Positions 1 through 5,177 of a stretch of 5,177 bases of DNA are shown in pieces. The stretch is from an uncultured Rhodocyclaceae bacterium. Lineage in GTDB: Bacteria > Pseudomonadota > Gammaproteobacteria > Burkholderiales > Rhodocyclaceae. The translations under genes were made by a program, and so were the position numbers. How positions within the stretch are numbered: position 1 is the first letter of the stretch; the number at the start of each line of letters is the position of its first letter. Location of the stretch: the NCBI GenBank assembly GCA_900549295.1, contig URNG01000157.1:1-5177 (forward strand). Reading direction: 5' to 3'. Under the pieces are notes generated by a model, which saw only the letters and a program-made list of their open reading frames with translations, was not told the DNA's origin and ran no database searches.

Positions 1-724
1 GGAAAGCCCGGGGGGTTGGGCGGTGGTGGTGGCCCTGGGCGGGAGCCTGTTCGCCGAATTCCAGGTGCAGCCGGCCGAGCCGTCCATCGACCATTCGGTC
101 GTCGTCATGCTGGCCTCGCTGACGCTGCTGGCCCTGGGCATCTTCGGGCCGGGCATTGCCACCGGGCTGGTGTCGGGTGGCCCGCAGCTCGGTGCGGGTG
201 CGATGGCCGGCGCCGCGTTGGGCGCGGCCGGTGCTGCGGTTGCCGTGGGCGCAGCGGCCACGGGCGTCGGTGTCGCCGTCGCAGCCGGCGCGCGCATGGC
301 CCCGGCTGCGGCCAAGCTGGCCGGTAGCGGTGCGCGTGCAGCCTCTGGGGCTGCCAGTAGTGCGAAGTCAGCTTTCCAGGCCGGCTCCGTTTCCGCTGGC
401 GGTGGCCTCAAGGGCGCAGCCGCTGGCGTTGGCAATGTCGCCAAGACCGGCGCACAGGCGGCTGGGCAGAAGGTGGCGCAAGGCGCGCGCTCGATCCGCG
501 AACGCGCTGCCGCAGCGTTCGGCGCGGACACGCCAGCAGCCAGTGGTAGCGCACCCAGCGGCGATGCGCCGTCCACCGCTCCGCAGGAACAACCGGCATG
601 GGCCAAGCGCCTGCACCGACGACAGCAGCTCACCCATGCCGCGACAACCGCCGCTCACACGCTGCGCGGTGGCGATGGCGGCGGCTCAGGCCAAGGGCCG
701 AGTCTGCGCAACCCCGATGAATGA
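1..724 (+). CDS. trbL: TrbL/VirB6-family conjugal transfer membrane protein, C-terminal part
   Basis: TrbL is the polytopic inner-membrane component of P-type conjugation machines, the counterpart of VirB6. It is thought to line the channel entrance. The frame is open from base 2, so the gene starts left of the window; about 240 residues are visible. Two hydrophobic segments remain: one near residues 6-18 of the visible part and a longer one near 32-57 (VVVMLASLTLLALGIFGPGI). After these comes a long Ala/Gly/Ser-rich tail (about residues 62-190) and a charged C-terminus with a WAKRLHRRQQL stretch. This architecture is typical of TrbL in Tn4371-like and Ti-type operons. Identification rests on it and on the following trbF, trbG and trbI. 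The stop codon lies 30 nt before trbF. The start codon is not visible; the in-frame GTG triplets at 23-31 are internal codons. Confidence 0.9.
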   Translation, partial: ESPGGWAVVVALGGSLFAEFQVQPAEPSIDHSVVVMLASLTLLALGIFGPGIATGLVSGGPQLGAGAMAGAALGAAGAAVAVGAAATGVGVAVAAGARMAPAAAKLAGSGARAASGAASSAKSAFQAGSVSAGGGLKGAAAGVGNVAKTGAQAAGQKVAQGARSIRERAAAAFGADTPAASGSAPSGDAPSTAPQEQPAWAKRLHRRQQLTHAATTAAHTLRGGDGGGSGQGPSLRNPDE

Positions 725-754
725 AGCGATTCCTGATCCTCAAGGAGAACACCC

Positions 755-1459
755 ATGCGATTCAAACGCCCGCAGGTGCGCTATGCCGATACCCCGCAGC
801 CTGCTACCCCTTATCAATCCGCTGCCCAAGTGTGGGACGAGCGCATCGGCTTGCCGCGCGTGCAGGCGAAGAACTGGCGCTTGATGGCCTTCGGCTGCCT
901 CGCGCTCGCGCTGCTGATGGCCGGGGGCCTGGTCTGGCGCTCGGCGCAGTCCATCGTCACCCCCTACGTCATCGAGGTAGACAACGCGGGCCAGGTGCGC
1001 GCGGTCGGCGAAGCCGCCACGCCGTACCGGCCCAGCGATGCGCAGATTGCCTACCACCTGGGCCGCTTCATCGGCCTGGTGCGCTCGCTGTCCATCGACC
1101 CCATCGTGGTGCGGCAGAACTGGCTCGATGCCTACAACTACACCACCGACAAGGGCGCCGTGGTGCTCAACGAGTACGCCCGCGTGAACGACCCGTTCGC
1201 GCGCATCGGCAAGGAGTCTGTGACGGTGCAGATCACCAGCGTGACCCGTGCCAGCGACACGTCCTTCAACGTGCGCTGGACGGAGACTCGCTTTGTGAAC
1301 GGTGCGCTGGATCGTACCGAGCGCTGGAACGCGGTGGTTTCCATCGTGCAGCAGACGCCGCGCACCGAGCAGCGCCTGCGCAAGAACCCCTTGGGCATCT
1401 ACGTCAACGGGCTGTCGTGGAGCCGCGAACTGGAAGGAAACGAAGGAGCAAAACCATGA
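755..1459 (+). CDS. trbF: TrbF, VirB8-like inner-membrane assembly factor of the mating channel
   Basis: TrbF is a bitopic inner-membrane protein that nucleates assembly of the type IV secretion system and contacts the VirB9- and VirB10-like partners in the periplasm. The 234-residue product has a cytoplasmic N-terminus (about 1-40, with the family-like segment QVWDERIG), one transmembrane helix at about 42-61 (RLMAFGCLALALLMAGGLVW), and a periplasmic VirB8-fold domain from about 66 to 226. The motif NPLGIYV at 211-217 matches the conserved NPxG of VirB8 proteins. The start is supported by an AAGGAG ribosome-binding site at 742-747, seven bases before the ATG. The stop overlaps the trbG start in ATGA. 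Length and domain order are normal for the family, with no truncation or frameshift. Confidence 0.95.
   Translation: MRFKRPQVRYADTPQPATPYQSAAQVWDERIGLPRVQAKNWRLMAFGCLALALLMAGGLVWRSAQSIVTPYVIEVDNAGQVRAVGEAATPYRPSDAQIAYHLGRFIGLVRSLSIDPIVVRQNWLDAYNYTTDKGAVVLNEYARVNDPFARIGKESVTVQITSVTRASDTSFNVRWTETRFVNGALDRTERWNAVVSIVQQTPRTEQRLRKNPLGIYVNGLSWSRELEGNEGAKP
1443..1448 (+). promoter_or_regulatory. Ribosome-binding site of trbG
   Basis: AAGGAG lies inside the 3' end of trbF, seven bases before the ATG at 1456. It fixes the trbG start: the same frame is open back to an ATG at 721, but that ATG has no comparable Shine-Dalgarno sequence, and the extra stretch is an Arg/Ala-rich antiparallel-frame product with no signal peptide. 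Confidence 0.8.
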
Positions 1460-2448
1460 ATGCGATTTTCCGTAAATCCGCTTTGCCGGTGATCCTGTTT
1501 GCCCTCGCGGGCTGCGCCACGCAGGGCAAGCCGCCGCCCGTGATTTCGCTCGACGAGCCGGTGCAGGCGCAAGCGTTGCCGGAGGCACCGAAGCCGGTGG
1601 AAGTCGTGACTGTGCCCGAGGTATTGCCGATGCCGGCGCAGTTGAAGCCTATGCCGGACGCCAAGCCAGTGGCGGAGCCCGCCGATGAAACCGTGCGGAT
1701 ATCCCGCGCCAATGCCGAGGCCCGTGTTGCACCAACGCGGGAGGGCTACGTCAATGCGATCCAGGTCTGGCCCTTCACCGATGGCGCGCTGTACCAGGTT
1801 TATGCGGCCGTGGGCCGCGTGACCGTGGTGGCGCTCCAGCCCGGCGAGGAACTGGTGACGGTCGCCGCCGGCGATACCGTGCGCTGGATCGTGGGCGACA
1901 CGTCCAGCGGCAGCGGCGATGCGCTGCGCGTCAATGTGATGGTCAAGCCGATCCGCTCGGGCCTGAAGACCAATCTGGTCATCACCACCAGTCGGCGTAC
2001 CTACCTGCTGGAGCTGACCTCGACCGAAAAGACGTGGATGGCGTCCGTCTCGTGGGAATACCCGAAGGACAAGATGCTGGCCTTGCAGCGCCAGGCGCAG
2101 GCGGTCAGTGCCGCCGCGCCGATTGATGCCGGCCTGTCGCTGGAGAAGATCCGCTTCCGCTATGCGGTCAGCGGCAGCAATCCACCGTGGAAGCCGCTGC
2201 GCGCCTTCGATGACGGGGAGAAGGTCTATATCCAGTTCCCGCCGGGCATCGCCCAGGGCGAGTTGCCGCCGCTGTTCGTCATCGGCGCGCAGGGCGATGG
2301 GCAGCTCGTCAATTATCGTTTTCGCTCGCCGTACTACATCGTGGATCGGCTGTTCGGTGCCGCCGAGTTGCGCCTGGGCGGCGACAAGGGCGACGTGGTG
2401 CGGATCGAGCGCACCGACGGGGTTGCGGGTGGCACGCGGAGGAACTGA
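1456..2448 (+). CDS. trbG: TrbG, VirB9-like lipoprotein of the outer-membrane core
   Basis: TrbG is the VirB9/CagX-family subunit that, with TrbI, forms the periplasmic and outer-membrane core of the conjugation channel. The 330-residue product begins with a lipoprotein signal peptide: basic N-terminus (R6, K7), hydrophobic core, and lipobox L17-A18-G19-C20. Residue +2 is Ala, consistent with outer-membrane sorting. A Pro/Val/Glu-rich linker follows at about 24-78. The VirB9 N-terminal beta domain covers about 95-202 (IQVWPFTDGALYQVYAAVG; then RRTYLLELTS). The C-terminal domain covers about 227-318 and includes the typical SPYYIVDRLFGAAELRLG segment. The start at 1456 is chosen because of its ribosome-binding site, the signal peptide and the ATGA overlap with trbF. 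The gene ends 2 nt before trbI. Confidence 0.95.
   Translation: MNAIFRKSALPVILFALAGCATQGKPPPVISLDEPVQAQALPEAPKPVEVVTVPEVLPMPAQLKPMPDAKPVAEPADETVRISRANAEARVAPTREGYVNAIQVWPFTDGALYQVYAAVGRVTVVALQPGEELVTVAAGDTVRWIVGDTSSGSGDALRVNVMVKPIRSGLKTNLVITTSRRTYLLELTSTEKTWMASVSWEYPKDKMLALQRQAQAVSAAAPIDAGLSLEKIRFRYAVSGSNPPWKPLRAFDDGEKVYIQFPPGIAQGELPPLFVIGAQGDGQLVNYRFRSPYYIVDRLFGAAELRLGGDKGDVVRIERTDGVAGGTRRN
2438..2443 (+). promoter_or_regulatory. Ribosome-binding site of trbI
   Basis: GGAGGA sits within the last codons of trbG, seven bases before the trbI ATG at 2451, and overlaps the codons just before the trbG stop. This implies coupled translation of the VirB9- and VirB10-like partners. Confidence 0.75.
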
Positions 2449-2450
2449 CC

Positions 2451-3710
2451 ATGAGCCAGGACGAAATCCCCAACCATGCCGCCGATGCTTCGCCTTCGGC
2501 GAGCAAGATGGCACCCGAGGCGATGGCACTGCGCGCGCAGCCGCGCCCGGTCACGCGCCTGAACCGGCGCACGCTGGCCATCTTCACCGGCGGCCTATCG
2601 GTCGCCGTGCTCGGGGCCACGATCTGGTCATTGCAGCCGCATCGGCGTGGCGCTGGCGAGCAGACCGAGCTTTACAACGTGGATCGTGTGTCCAAGTCCG
2701 AAGGGTTGGACGGCCTGCCGTCGGACTATTCCAAGCTGCCGGCGAAGGTGCCCGAGCTGGGGCCGCCGTTGCCGGGCGATCTCGGGCCGGCCATCGTGAA
2801 GTCGCAGCAGCCCGTGACACCGGCCTATGCGCCGCCGGGCCACGACCCGGAAGATGCACGGCGCAAGGAAGCTGAGGCCGCAGCGGCCTCGACGGTGTTC
2901 TTCCGCTCGGGCAACCAGGGCAAGGCCGCGGCGCCTGGCGCAGCCCAAGTCGCTGCGGCTTCGCCCGGCAGCGCCTTGGCGGGGTTCGATCCGCTGGCGG
3001 CCCAGCCATCCGACCCCACCGCCGTGCAGAACCGGCAAGACCAGAAAGAGGCTTTCCTGAAAGGCGGTTCTACGGAAACCCGCAATTCCGGCAATCTGCA
3101 AATGCCGGCTTCGCCGTACCAGGTCATGGCCGGGACGGTAATTCCGGGCGCGCTGGTCACGGGCATCAAGTCCGATCTTCCGGGCGACGTGATCGCGACG
3201 GTGACGGAGCCGGTCTACGACACGGCCACGGGCAAGTTCCTGCTGATCCCGCAGGGCTCGCGCATCCTGGGCAAGTACAACAGCCAGGTGAGCTACGGGC
3301 AGAGCCGCGTGCAGGTGGTGTGGGGCCGCATCATCCTGCCCGACACGTCTTCGCTGAAGCTCGACAACCTGGCGGGCACCGATCCTGCCGGCTACGTCGG
3401 CCTGGAGGATGGTGTCGATTGGCATTGGGATCGCGTCTTTGCTGGTGCGGCGCTGACCACGCTGCTGGGCGTGGGCGCCGAGCTGGCCGCGCCGCAGAAC
3501 CGGCAGGACGGCAACCGCATCGTGATCGCCGGGCGCGACAGTGCGCAGGACAGCATCAACCAGGTAGGCCAGGAGATGACCCGGCGCAACATGAACATCC
3601 AGCCGACGCTGACCGAGCAGCCGGGCCTGCCGGTGCGGATCATCGTCAACCGTGATCTGTTGCTGCGGCCGTACCAGCCTCTGTTCTTCAGCCGTGGAGC
3701 CGCGCAATGA
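2451..3710 (+). CDS. trbI: TrbI, VirB10-like channel protein spanning the envelope
   Basis: TrbI belongs to the TrbI/VirB10 family, which links inner and outer membranes in the type IV secretion core and transmits energy signals to the outer-membrane pore. The 419-residue product has a cytoplasmic N-terminus (1-38), one transmembrane helix (about 41-61, TLAIFTGGLSVAVLGATIWSL), a Pro-rich periplasmic region (about 86-130), and an Ala/Gly-rich linker to about 215. The conserved C-terminal beta domain runs from about 222 to 405, starting at SPYQVMAGTVIPGALVTGI and including LLIPQGSRILGKYNSQVSYG. The hydrophobic segment at 330-346 (FAGAALTTLLGVGAELA) corresponds to the VirB10 antenna that forms the outer-membrane pore. 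The start is fixed by GGAGGA at seven bases. The stop overlaps the next gene in ATGA. Length is normal for the family. Confidence 0.96.
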   Translation: MSQDEIPNHAADASPSASKMAPEAMALRAQPRPVTRLNRRTLAIFTGGLSVAVLGATIWSLQPHRRGAGEQTELYNVDRVSKSEGLDGLPSDYSKLPAKVPELGPPLPGDLGPAIVKSQQPVTPAYAPPGHDPEDARRKEAEAAAASTVFFRSGNQGKAAAPGAAQVAAASPGSALAGFDPLAAQPSDPTAVQNRQDQKEAFLKGGSTETRNSGNLQMPASPYQVMAGTVIPGALVTGIKSDLPGDVIATVTEPVYDTATGKFLLIPQGSRILGKYNSQVSYGQSRVQVVWGRIILPDTSSLKLDNLAGTDPAGYVGLEDGVDWHWDRVFAGAALTTLLGVGAELAAPQNRQDGNRIVIAGRDSAQDSINQVGQEMTRRNMNIQPTLTEQPGLPVRIIVNRDLLLRPYQPLFFSRGAAQ

Positions 3711-3964
3711 ACACCACCAAGAAGCTGCGGCTGGGGCCGCTGCCCAAGACCGAAAGCGTGAAACTGACCTTCGCGTGCCCGGCCGGCTTGAAGGCCGACC
3801 TCGACCGCTACGCCGCGCTGCACGCGCAGGCGTATGGCGAGGCGGTCGATGCCACAACGCTGATCCCATACATGCTCGAAGCCTTCGTGGCCGGGGATCG
3901 GGGATTCAGAAAGGGTAGCTCCGGTAGCCCCGCCGCCAAGACCGGCCAGCAGAAGTCGATCTAG
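3707..3964 (+). CDS. DUF2274 small protein, last gene of the trb operon
   Basis: This 85-residue product resembles the DUF2274 family, which regularly follows trbI in Tn4371-like and related elements and has no assigned function. It has no signal peptide or membrane segment, so it is probably cytoplasmic. The core looks like one short strand (SVKLTFACP, about 17-25), a helix (LKADLDRYAALHAQAYG, about 28-44), a turn, and a second helix (TTLIPYMLEAFVAGD, about 50-64). This pattern is reminiscent of ribbon-helix-helix DNA-binding proteins; that is my inference, not an established property. A polar Gly/Ser/Lys tail follows. The start is supported by GGAG at 3696-3699, seven bases upstream, and by the ATGA overlap with trbI. 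The DUF2274 assignment is from recall of family sequence features and position. Confidence 0.85.
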   Translation: MNTTKKLRLGPLPKTESVKLTFACPAGLKADLDRYAALHAQAYGEAVDATTLIPYMLEAFVAGDRGFRKGSSGSPAAKTGQQKSI

Positions 3965-3982
3965 CTGTTGTAGCCGTCCGAA

Positions 3983-4016
3983 AGCAAAAGCGCAGCCCTG
4001 CGGCTGCGCTTTTGCT
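3983..4016. terminator. Perfect-stem intrinsic terminator after the trb operon, probably bidirectional
   Basis: A 15-bp perfect inverted repeat (AGCAAAAGCGCAGCC at 3983-3997 and its complement at 4002-4016) encloses the loop CTGC. The GC-rich inner stem is flanked by AAAA on the left arm and TTTT on the right arm, so a U-rich end forms in either direction. It lies 19 nt after the stop codon of the last trb-operon gene. On the - strand it would also stop read-through arriving from the ubi genes before it becomes antisense to the trb genes. Confidence 0.88.
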
Positions 4017-4218
4017 ATTTGGTGGGCAAGGGACAACTATGATGACAAGCCGATCGTGCCCGCTGCGATGCTCCCAGGCTTTCCACCGCGAAGCGCCTAT
4101 GTGGCACCTAGCTCCAGAAGAAGCAAGATCGCGCAACGGTCGAAATCTGGCCTAACCTGTTGCTCCATAAGACCTTTCGTGCCGCTGCCAGGTTTCACAA
4201 AGAACTTGACACCGGACA
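4017..4218. other. Non-coding right terminal segment of the element
   Basis: About 200 nt lie between the terminator and the attachment site. Base composition is visibly less GC-rich than in the genes. I see no open frame with a ribosome-binding site and family-like sequence, and no tRNA or convincing promoter. A TATGAT at 4038-4043 has no good -35 box. By analogy with other ICEs this terminal stretch would hold integrase arm sites needed for integration and excision; the sequence does not prove that. Confidence 0.5.
4191..4213. repeat. Imperfect inverted repeat beside the attachment site
   Basis: GGTTTCA (4191-4197) and TGACACC (4207-4213) are inverted copies matching at 6 of 7 positions, separated by 9 nt and ending 5 nt before TTTTTCAT. 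Such a pair could be a recombinase or excisionase binding site, but arms this short also arise by chance. Confidence 0.3.
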
Positions 4219-4226
4219 TTTTTCAT
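4219..4226. other. Attachment site (attR-type end) TTTTTCAT of a Tn4371-like ICE
   Basis: The octamer TTTTTCAT is identical to the direct repeat reported at both ends of Tn4371-family ICEs, which integrate site-specifically through a tyrosine recombinase. It lies between the last transfer gene and chromosomal genes, where the element's end is expected. An 8-mer this AT-rich is unlikely by chance at that spot in such GC-rich DNA. Only one copy falls in the window; the partner would be at the integrase end. The exact crossover within or near the octamer cannot be set from one junction. Confidence 0.75.
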
Positions 4227-4287
4227 GGGTCGTTCCTGAGGCTTATCGGTATAACCGGCAGGGCTCCGGCCCTCGGGCCAATCCCGC
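4227..4287. other. Chromosomal spacer between the attachment site and the ubiT stop
   Basis: These 61 nt carry only small hairpins: CGGT-ATA-ACCG at 4247-4257, AGGGC-TCCG-GCCCT at 4260-4273, and an overlapping, mutually exclusive GGCC-CTCG-GGCC at 4268-4279. None is followed by a T-run on the ubiT mRNA strand, so no clear intrinsic terminator for the ubi genes survives here. Confidence 0.45.
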
Positions 4288-4740
4288 TCAGTGCCGCAGC
4301 AGCGGCAATTGCGGCAGGCTCGGCCATTCCACGGCGTCGAGCATGTTCTTGACGATCAGGCCGAGTTCCGTGTCGCCGGTGATTTCCAGTTCGCGGTTGA
4401 AGAACAGCGTGTCCGGGTCTTCCTGGCGCGCCAGCAACTGCAAGTAGGCGGAGAGATTGGCGGCAAAGGCCAGATCGGGTTCCCGCACCGCCTGCAACAC
4501 CGGGCGGAACAGACCGTTGCGGAAGGTGTAGGTCGCCTCGCCGCCGGTATCGAGCACGCGCACGCGAAAGAGTTTGTCTTCCAGCAAGGCCAGTTCGCTC
4601 TCCGGCAGCAGCTTGAGTTTCAGGACGGCATTCAAGGCACCCGCCAGCACCAGCGAATGCGGCCACTGCGGCAGTTTCTGCCCCAGACGGGCGATGAACG
4701 GCGGCAGGCGGAAACGGGGAATGGTGAAATTCTGGCTCAT
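4288..4740 (-). CDS. ubiT: UbiT, SCP2-domain accessory factor of O2-independent ubiquinone synthesis
   Basis: UbiT (YhbT family) is an SCP2 lipid-binding-domain protein thought to bind hydrophobic ubiquinone intermediates or support the biosynthetic complex under anaerobic conditions, together with UbiU and UbiV. The 150-residue product has a short basic, Pro-containing N-terminus and an SCP2-like domain from about 28 to 135. The segment TLFFNRELEITGDTELGLIV followed by KNMLDAV (111-137) is characteristic of the family. The start is supported by GGGAG at 4748-4752, seven bases upstream on the - strand, and by the ATGA overlap with ubiV, which implies translational coupling. Length is slightly shorter than the roughly 170 residues of the E. 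coli protein but plausible. The gene is intact although the mobile element ends about 60 nt beyond its stop. Confidence 0.9.
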   Translation of the reverse strand: MSQNFTIPRFRLPPFIARLGQKLPQWPHSLVLAGALNAVLKLKLLPESELALLEDKLFRVRVLDTGGEATYTFRNGLFRPVLQAVREPDLAFAANLSAYLQLLARQEDPDTLFFNRELEITGDTELGLIVKNMLDAVEWPSLPQLPLLRH

Positions 4741-5177
4741 GCGTCTACTCCCATGGCTTGCAATGCGCGGTTGTGATGATCGGCAATGCCGGCATCACCA
4801 AACCAGTAACCATCGACCAGGCCGCTGCTGCTCCACGCGCTCGTGTCCACAGCCGCCGGTTCGCCCCGGCGGGCGGCGTCGAAGGCAGCGATGATCGCAG
4901 CGATGTGCTGTTTCTGCGGACTGATGCGCACAATGTCGACGCCCATGTCGCGCAGTTCCGGCATTTCGTTGAGCAGGCAATAGCTTTGCGCCGACATGGT
5001 CTGGATGCCGTTGATGGTGAGGAAATCCTGGCCTTCGCGGGTGCGCAGGGTCAGCCCTTCCTCGTGGTCCAGGCATTTGAACTGGCAATCGTCCTTGTTC
5101 AGGTTGTAGTGGCGCGCGGTGAAACAGCGCGCCGAGAAGGCGAGCGGCAGGGCGCCGGAGGGGGAAAGCTCGAATCG
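4737..5177 (-). CDS. ubiV: UbiV, iron-sulfur U32-family subunit of the O2-independent ubiquinone hydroxylase, C-terminal half
   Basis: UbiV, with UbiU, hydroxylates the ubiquinone ring without oxygen and carries a 4Fe-4S cluster. The frame is open to the window edge: 146 residues are visible, so the start and roughly the first half lie beyond 5177. The visible part opens with FELSPSGALPLAFSARCFTA. Three cysteines (visible residues 18, 31 and 35; codons starting at 5126, 5087 and 5075) have spacings of 13 and 4, the same as the last three cluster cysteines of E. coli UbiV (C180, C193, C197). This separates it from UbiU, whose cysteines are spaced differently. NGIQTMSAQSY and VDGYWFGDAG are also UbiV-like. 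A Met at 4997 is internal, not the start. The stop overlaps the ubiT start in ATGA; ubiU is expected further upstream. Confidence 0.92.
   Translation of the reverse strand, partial: RFELSPSGALPLAFSARCFTARHYNLNKDDCQFKCLDHEEGLTLRTREGQDFLTINGIQTMSAQSYCLLNEMPELRDMGVDIVRISPQKQHIAAIIAAFDAARRGEPAAVDTSAWSSSGLVDGYWFGDAGIADHHNRALQAMGVDA

Larger units (their letters stand above)
1..4226. mobile_element. Right end of a Tn4371-like integrative and conjugative element (partial)
   Basis: Seen: the last genes of a trb conjugation operon (L-F-G-I plus DUF2274), a strong terminator, about 200 nt without convincing genes, then TTTTTCAT at 4219-4226, followed by convergent housekeeping genes. Known: Tn4371-family ICEs carry trbBCDEJLFGI close to one end and are bounded by the 8-bp sequence TTTTTCAT. 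Inferred: everything left of the octamer belongs to such an element, and the integrase, replication/partition, relaxase and cargo genes lie outside the window to the left. Alternatives are a related genomic island or a decayed remnant. The visible transfer genes all look intact, which argues against decay at this end. Confidence 0.8.

Noticed and set aside
721..1455. Open + strand frame upstream of trbG, beginning with an ATG that overlaps the trbL stop (ATGA)
   Set aside because: It shadows the whole of trbF in another frame, its product is Arg/Ala-rich with no recognisable domain, and it has no ribosome-binding site. TrbG starts at 1456 with a signal peptide.
1399..2529. Long - strand open frame opposite trbG
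   Set aside because: High-GC antisense shadow: His/Arg/Gly-rich composition without domain pattern, fully covered by trbG.
2628..3869. Long - strand open frame opposite trbI
   Set aside because: Antisense shadow of a well-supported VirB10-family gene, with Arg/His-rich low-information composition.
4038..4043. TATGAT resembling a -10 box after the terminator
   Set aside because: No -35 box at suitable spacing; the upstream bases belong to the terminator stem, and no gene follows.
4206..4234. Perfect TTGACA (4206-4211) just before the att site, as an outward promoter
   Set aside because: No acceptable -10 element at 16-18 nt spacing (the bases there read about GTCGTT). Any transcript would be antisense to ubiT. 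Kept only as a coincidence.
4260..4279. Small GC hairpins as an intrinsic terminator for ubiT
   Set aside because: Stems of only 4-5 bp, mutually exclusive, and no T-run follows on the - strand.
4056..4352. + strand open frame crossing the attachment site
   Set aside because: It spans the element/chromosome junction and runs antisense into ubiT, without a ribosome-binding site or family-like sequence. A chance fusion frame.
4291..4776. + strand open frame opposite ubiT and the ubiV end
   Set aside because: Antisense shadow of two recognised genes, with Gln/Arg-rich composition typical of reverse-frame translations.

Overview
The window looks like the right-hand junction of an integrated conjugative element with a proteobacterial chromosome. 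GC content is high throughout. The gene families point to a denitrifying or facultatively anaerobic beta- or gammaproteobacterium, with Betaproteobacteria my preference. The sequence alone does not name the species.

Bases 1 to about 4226 are element DNA. All genes here run on the + strand and form the distal end of a P-type (trb) mating-pair-formation operon: the 3' part of trbL, then trbF (VirB8-like), trbG (VirB9-like lipoprotein), trbI (VirB10-like) and a small DUF2274 gene. The genes are tightly packed: a 30-nt gap, an ATGA overlap, a 2-nt gap, then another ATGA overlap. The order L-F-G-I, with no trbH between G and I, is that of the Tn4371-type ICE family. Together these proteins would form the inner-membrane scaffold, the periplasmic bridge and the outer-membrane core of the conjugative type IV secretion channel. 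A perfect 15-bp stem hairpin (3983-4016) ends the operon.

From 4017 to 4287 I see no convincing gene. This stretch contains the octamer TTTTTCAT at 4219-4226, which matches the attachment sequence known for Tn4371-like ICEs. I place the element/chromosome boundary there.

From about 4227 to 5177 is chromosomal flank with two - strand genes overlapping by ATGA: the 3' half of ubiV (an iron-sulfur U32-family protein with its last three cluster cysteines visible) and complete ubiT (SCP2-domain lipid-binding protein). Both belong to the O2-independent ubiquinone pathway. The element would thus have entered about 60 nt beyond the ubiT stop codon, leaving the operon's coding sequence intact and convergent with the element's transfer operon.

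I found no sign of a wholly new system. The most informative signals are the att site and its position beside the ubiUVT-type operon, and the uncharacterised DUF2274 protein with a possible ribbon-helix-helix pattern.
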